Shown here: positions 6,727 through 8,203 of the stretch, piece after piece
Position numbering within the stretch: position 1 is the stretch's first letter
Layout: each line of letters begins with the position of its first letter
Assembly: GCA_023432805.1 (NCBI GenBank)
Contig: JAEYUG010000102.1
Coordinates: forward strand, 1-8,203
From: Bacteroidota bacterium
GTDB lineage: Bacteria; Bacteroidota; Ignavibacteria; SZUA-365
Length of the DNA stretch: 8,203 bases
Direction of reading: 5' to 3'
Made by a program: the position numbers and the translations under genes
Notes under the pieces: generated by a model
The model's input: the letters and a program-made list of their open reading frames with translations, nothing else
Told to the model about the DNA's origin: nothing
Database searches by the model: none

Positions 6727-8203
6727 CGTATGTCCCTCTTTCGCATTCGTACTCGGTGACGTGCTCGGCCGCGATCGTGGTGCGCTTGCGTACGGTCCAC
6801 GTCACGCCCCTGAGGATCTTGTACCACCCGGGCATGGACCCGAGCTGATCGACGCGCGCCTCGCGCCAGATGAGCCGCTTCATGTAGCGCCGGAAGATCC
6901 CGACCGGATCGGTCCCCGGATCGGCGTTGCCGTTCCAGTAGTAGGCCAGGCACGCCTTGGCCACGACGCTGCCGGCCTCGTTCATCGCCTTCTCGCCATC
7001 CATGCCATCCCAGTTCGGATATACCGCCGGCGGGAACGGCATGTGCGTGCGCGCGGTCGTGGCCGCGGTGCCGTCCCTGCGGACATTGATCTTGAAGACG
7101 TTCCGTACGAGCTGGTTCTCTGCATCCCAGATGAAGAGCGAGCTGTAGAGGCAATTCAGATCATCGGTGTTGTGATCCTGCTGGTCGTTCGTCACATGCA
7201 GCCACCGGTCGCCGAGGCGCAGCCTTGTCGCGCCCTGATACATATTGTCGATCGACCGGTCTCCCGACTCACCATCGACGAGCTCGCCGTTGTTCGCCGT
7301 CACAACGCGGAACCCGTACGCAGCCGCCTCCCCCTCGGCAACGGTCATGCCTTCGATGAGCTCCCCGACATCCTCGATACGATCGAGCTCGACCTCGCGC
7401 ACCTCCATGTATCGCTCGCCCGTTGCCGTGACCTGCACCGAGGCGACAAGCCCGAGCGGCAGGAGGAGCCGCTTGAGGACCTCGAGCACGCTGCCGAGGT
7501 TGAAGAAGGAGATGGGGCTCAGCTTCCGGTCGTCGAAGAGCCCGTACTCATGCTGGTAGATCTCGTTGCCGTTGAACGGCGGAGGGATCACGCTGTACGC
7601 GTCGACATTGTCGGGATCGAGGATGATGCCGCTCGCGATGCAGAGCGTGTCGATGTGCTCCGGTGTCTCCACCGGCCCCGGATCCGGAGAGTCGAGCCAG
7701 ATGAAGTCCCACGAGCTGTGGATCGTGCCCGCGCCCACGCCAATGCCGTTGATCGGTCCCGTGATGCCGATCGCCTGCGAGATCGTGTGCAGGATGTCGA
7801 TGAGGAGGAAGTAGCGCAGGTACACCCACGGCCGCCAGGTCGGCCGGCCGCCGTCGTCGTGCAGGATGCTCACGAGCGGTACGCCATCGATCCACACACC
7901 GTTCGTGGGGATCTTGTCGTAGATCGCGTGCAGGAGGTACGTGCTGATCCACTTCTCGACCGTGACCTTCTCCCCGAGCATGATCGCGTTGCGCGCCGTG
8001 AGCGTGTACGTGCTCCAGGTCGGTTCATCCGCACGCAGGATGTCGCCGGTCGGTTCCGAGCTGTCGATGATGCCCCAGAACTGCGGCCGCGTCGAGAACG
8101 TCTCCGGTGCGCTGTCGCCCGAGACCCAGTAGCGGATGTTCCAGATGCGGTCCTCCGGCCGGTGCGCAGCGATGATCTCGGCGAGCGTGACCAGGTCCTC
8201 GCT
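6713..8203 (-). CDS. Phage tail-tip / baseplate-hub-like protein, 5' end outside window
   Basis: The frame is open from the window edge at 8203 down to TAG 6715-6713, giving 496 visible residues. The first ATG in this frame (7981-7979) is preceded by 74 more open codons, including FWGIIDSSEPTGDI and WSTYTLTARN. It is therefore probably internal, and the gene starts upstream of the window on the minus strand. The FxGxI-x-S strand near the visible N-terminus, the central helical stretch LLIDILHTISQAIGI, the segment SFFNLGSVLEVLKRLLLPLG followed by a strand ending YMEVREVELD, and the beta-rich C-terminus are together reminiscent of gp27/Tal-like hub proteins of phages that infect Bacteroidota. 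The resemblance is in layout and is not proved by any catalytic motif. Its position directly before two fibre-type genes, with a 14-bp overlap into the next one, fits a tail module. No signal peptide or membrane segment can be judged because the N-terminus is missing. Confidence 0.55.
   Translation of the reverse strand, partial: SEDLVTLAEIIAAHRPEDRIWNIRYWVSGDSAPETFSTRPQFWGIIDSSEPTGDILRADEPTWSTYTLTARNAIMLGEKVTVEKWISTYLLHAIYDKIPTNGVWIDGVPLVSILHDDGGRPTWRPWVYLRYFLLIDILHTISQAIGITGPINGIGVGAGTIHSSWDFIWLDSPDPGPVETPEHIDTLCIASGIILDPDNVDAYSVIPPPFNGNEIYQHEYGLFDDRKLSPISFFNLGSVLEVLKRLLLPLGLVASVQVTATGERYMEVREVELDRIEDVGELIEGMTVAEGEAAAYGFRVVTANNGELVDGESGDRSIDNMYQGATRLRLGDRWLHVTNDQQDHNTDDLNCLYSSLFIWDAENQLVRNVFKINVRRDGTAATTARTHMPFPPAVYPNWDGMDGEKAMNEAGSVVAKACLAYYWNGNADPGTDPVGIFRRYMKRLIWREARVDQLGSMPGWYKILRGVTWTVRKRTTIAAEHVTEYECERGTYDAAS
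6735..6738 (-). promoter_or_regulatory. Ribosome binding site of the 12-glycine protein gene
   Basis: On the minus strand GAGG, within AAAGAGGGAC, sits 8 nt before the ATG at 6726-6724. It lies inside the last codons of the hub-like gene, so translation of the two genes is likely coupled. Confidence 0.65.

Noticed and set aside
6459..7154. Upstream extension of the fibre-like gene frame to give a 764-aa protein
   Set aside because: The extra 232 residues are low-complexity Arg/Gly/Ser/His-rich sequence that shadows the hub-like gene and the 12-glycine gene. The signal-peptide start at 6458 with a nearby AAGGAG is far more protein-like.
7979..7981. ATG at 7981 as the true start of the hub-like gene
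   Set aside because: The same frame stays open for 74 more codons to the window edge with protein-like sequence (FWGIIDSSEPTGDI, WSTYTLTARN), and no Shine-Dalgarno is visible just before this ATG.

Overview
The window holds two unrelated gene blocks facing each other. Bases 1-4802 (+ strand) carry the 3' end of one secreted protein gene and one complete gene for a very large secreted protein. Both end in the C-terminal beta-sandwich sorting domain of type IX secretion system (T9SS) cargo. T9SS is restricted to Bacteroidota and close relatives (FCB group). Together with the moderate to high GC, this suggests a GC-rich member of that group, such as a Kapabacteria-, Chlorobi- or Rhodothermus-like lineage. 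The phylum-level call is fairly safe; anything finer is a guess.

The complete + strand protein (1524 aa) reads from N- to C-terminus as: signal peptide, two probable concanavalin/LamG-like beta-sandwich regions, an aromatic-rich region followed by a largely helical region with no family I recognise, an FN3-like domain, a right-handed parallel beta-helix, a second helical region and the T9SS tail. It is probably exported and then released or anchored on the cell surface. Its substrate or partner is unknown. A near-perfect intrinsic terminator (13-bp stem, GCGA tetraloop, T-rich tail) follows its stop codon.

Bases 4860-8203 (- strand) hold three overlapping genes that look like the distal end of a phage tail module. 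In transcription order they are a tail-tip/baseplate-hub-like protein (5' end outside the window), a 108-aa protein with a 12-glycine hinge and a tail-fibre-type C-terminal domain, and a 532-aa modular tail-fibre-like protein. The last carries the LTDTP...SYSGQ-type motif seen in many phage fibres. These genes are overlapped and so probably co-transcribed and translationally coupled. The block could be a prophage end, a phage-tail-like particle or a remnant; no integrase, lysis gene or att site is visible to decide.

The most interesting points are an apparent Sec signal peptide on the fibre-like protein, encoded almost entirely inside the end of the preceding gene. The same gene shows a sharp GC drop at its pentaglycine linker, which suggests an exchanged receptor-binding tip. 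It is also strongly enriched in Asp-Ser dipeptides. The polyglycine tract of the small gene looks like an 18-bp tandem duplication. No rRNA, tRNA, CRISPR array, IS element or riboswitch was seen.
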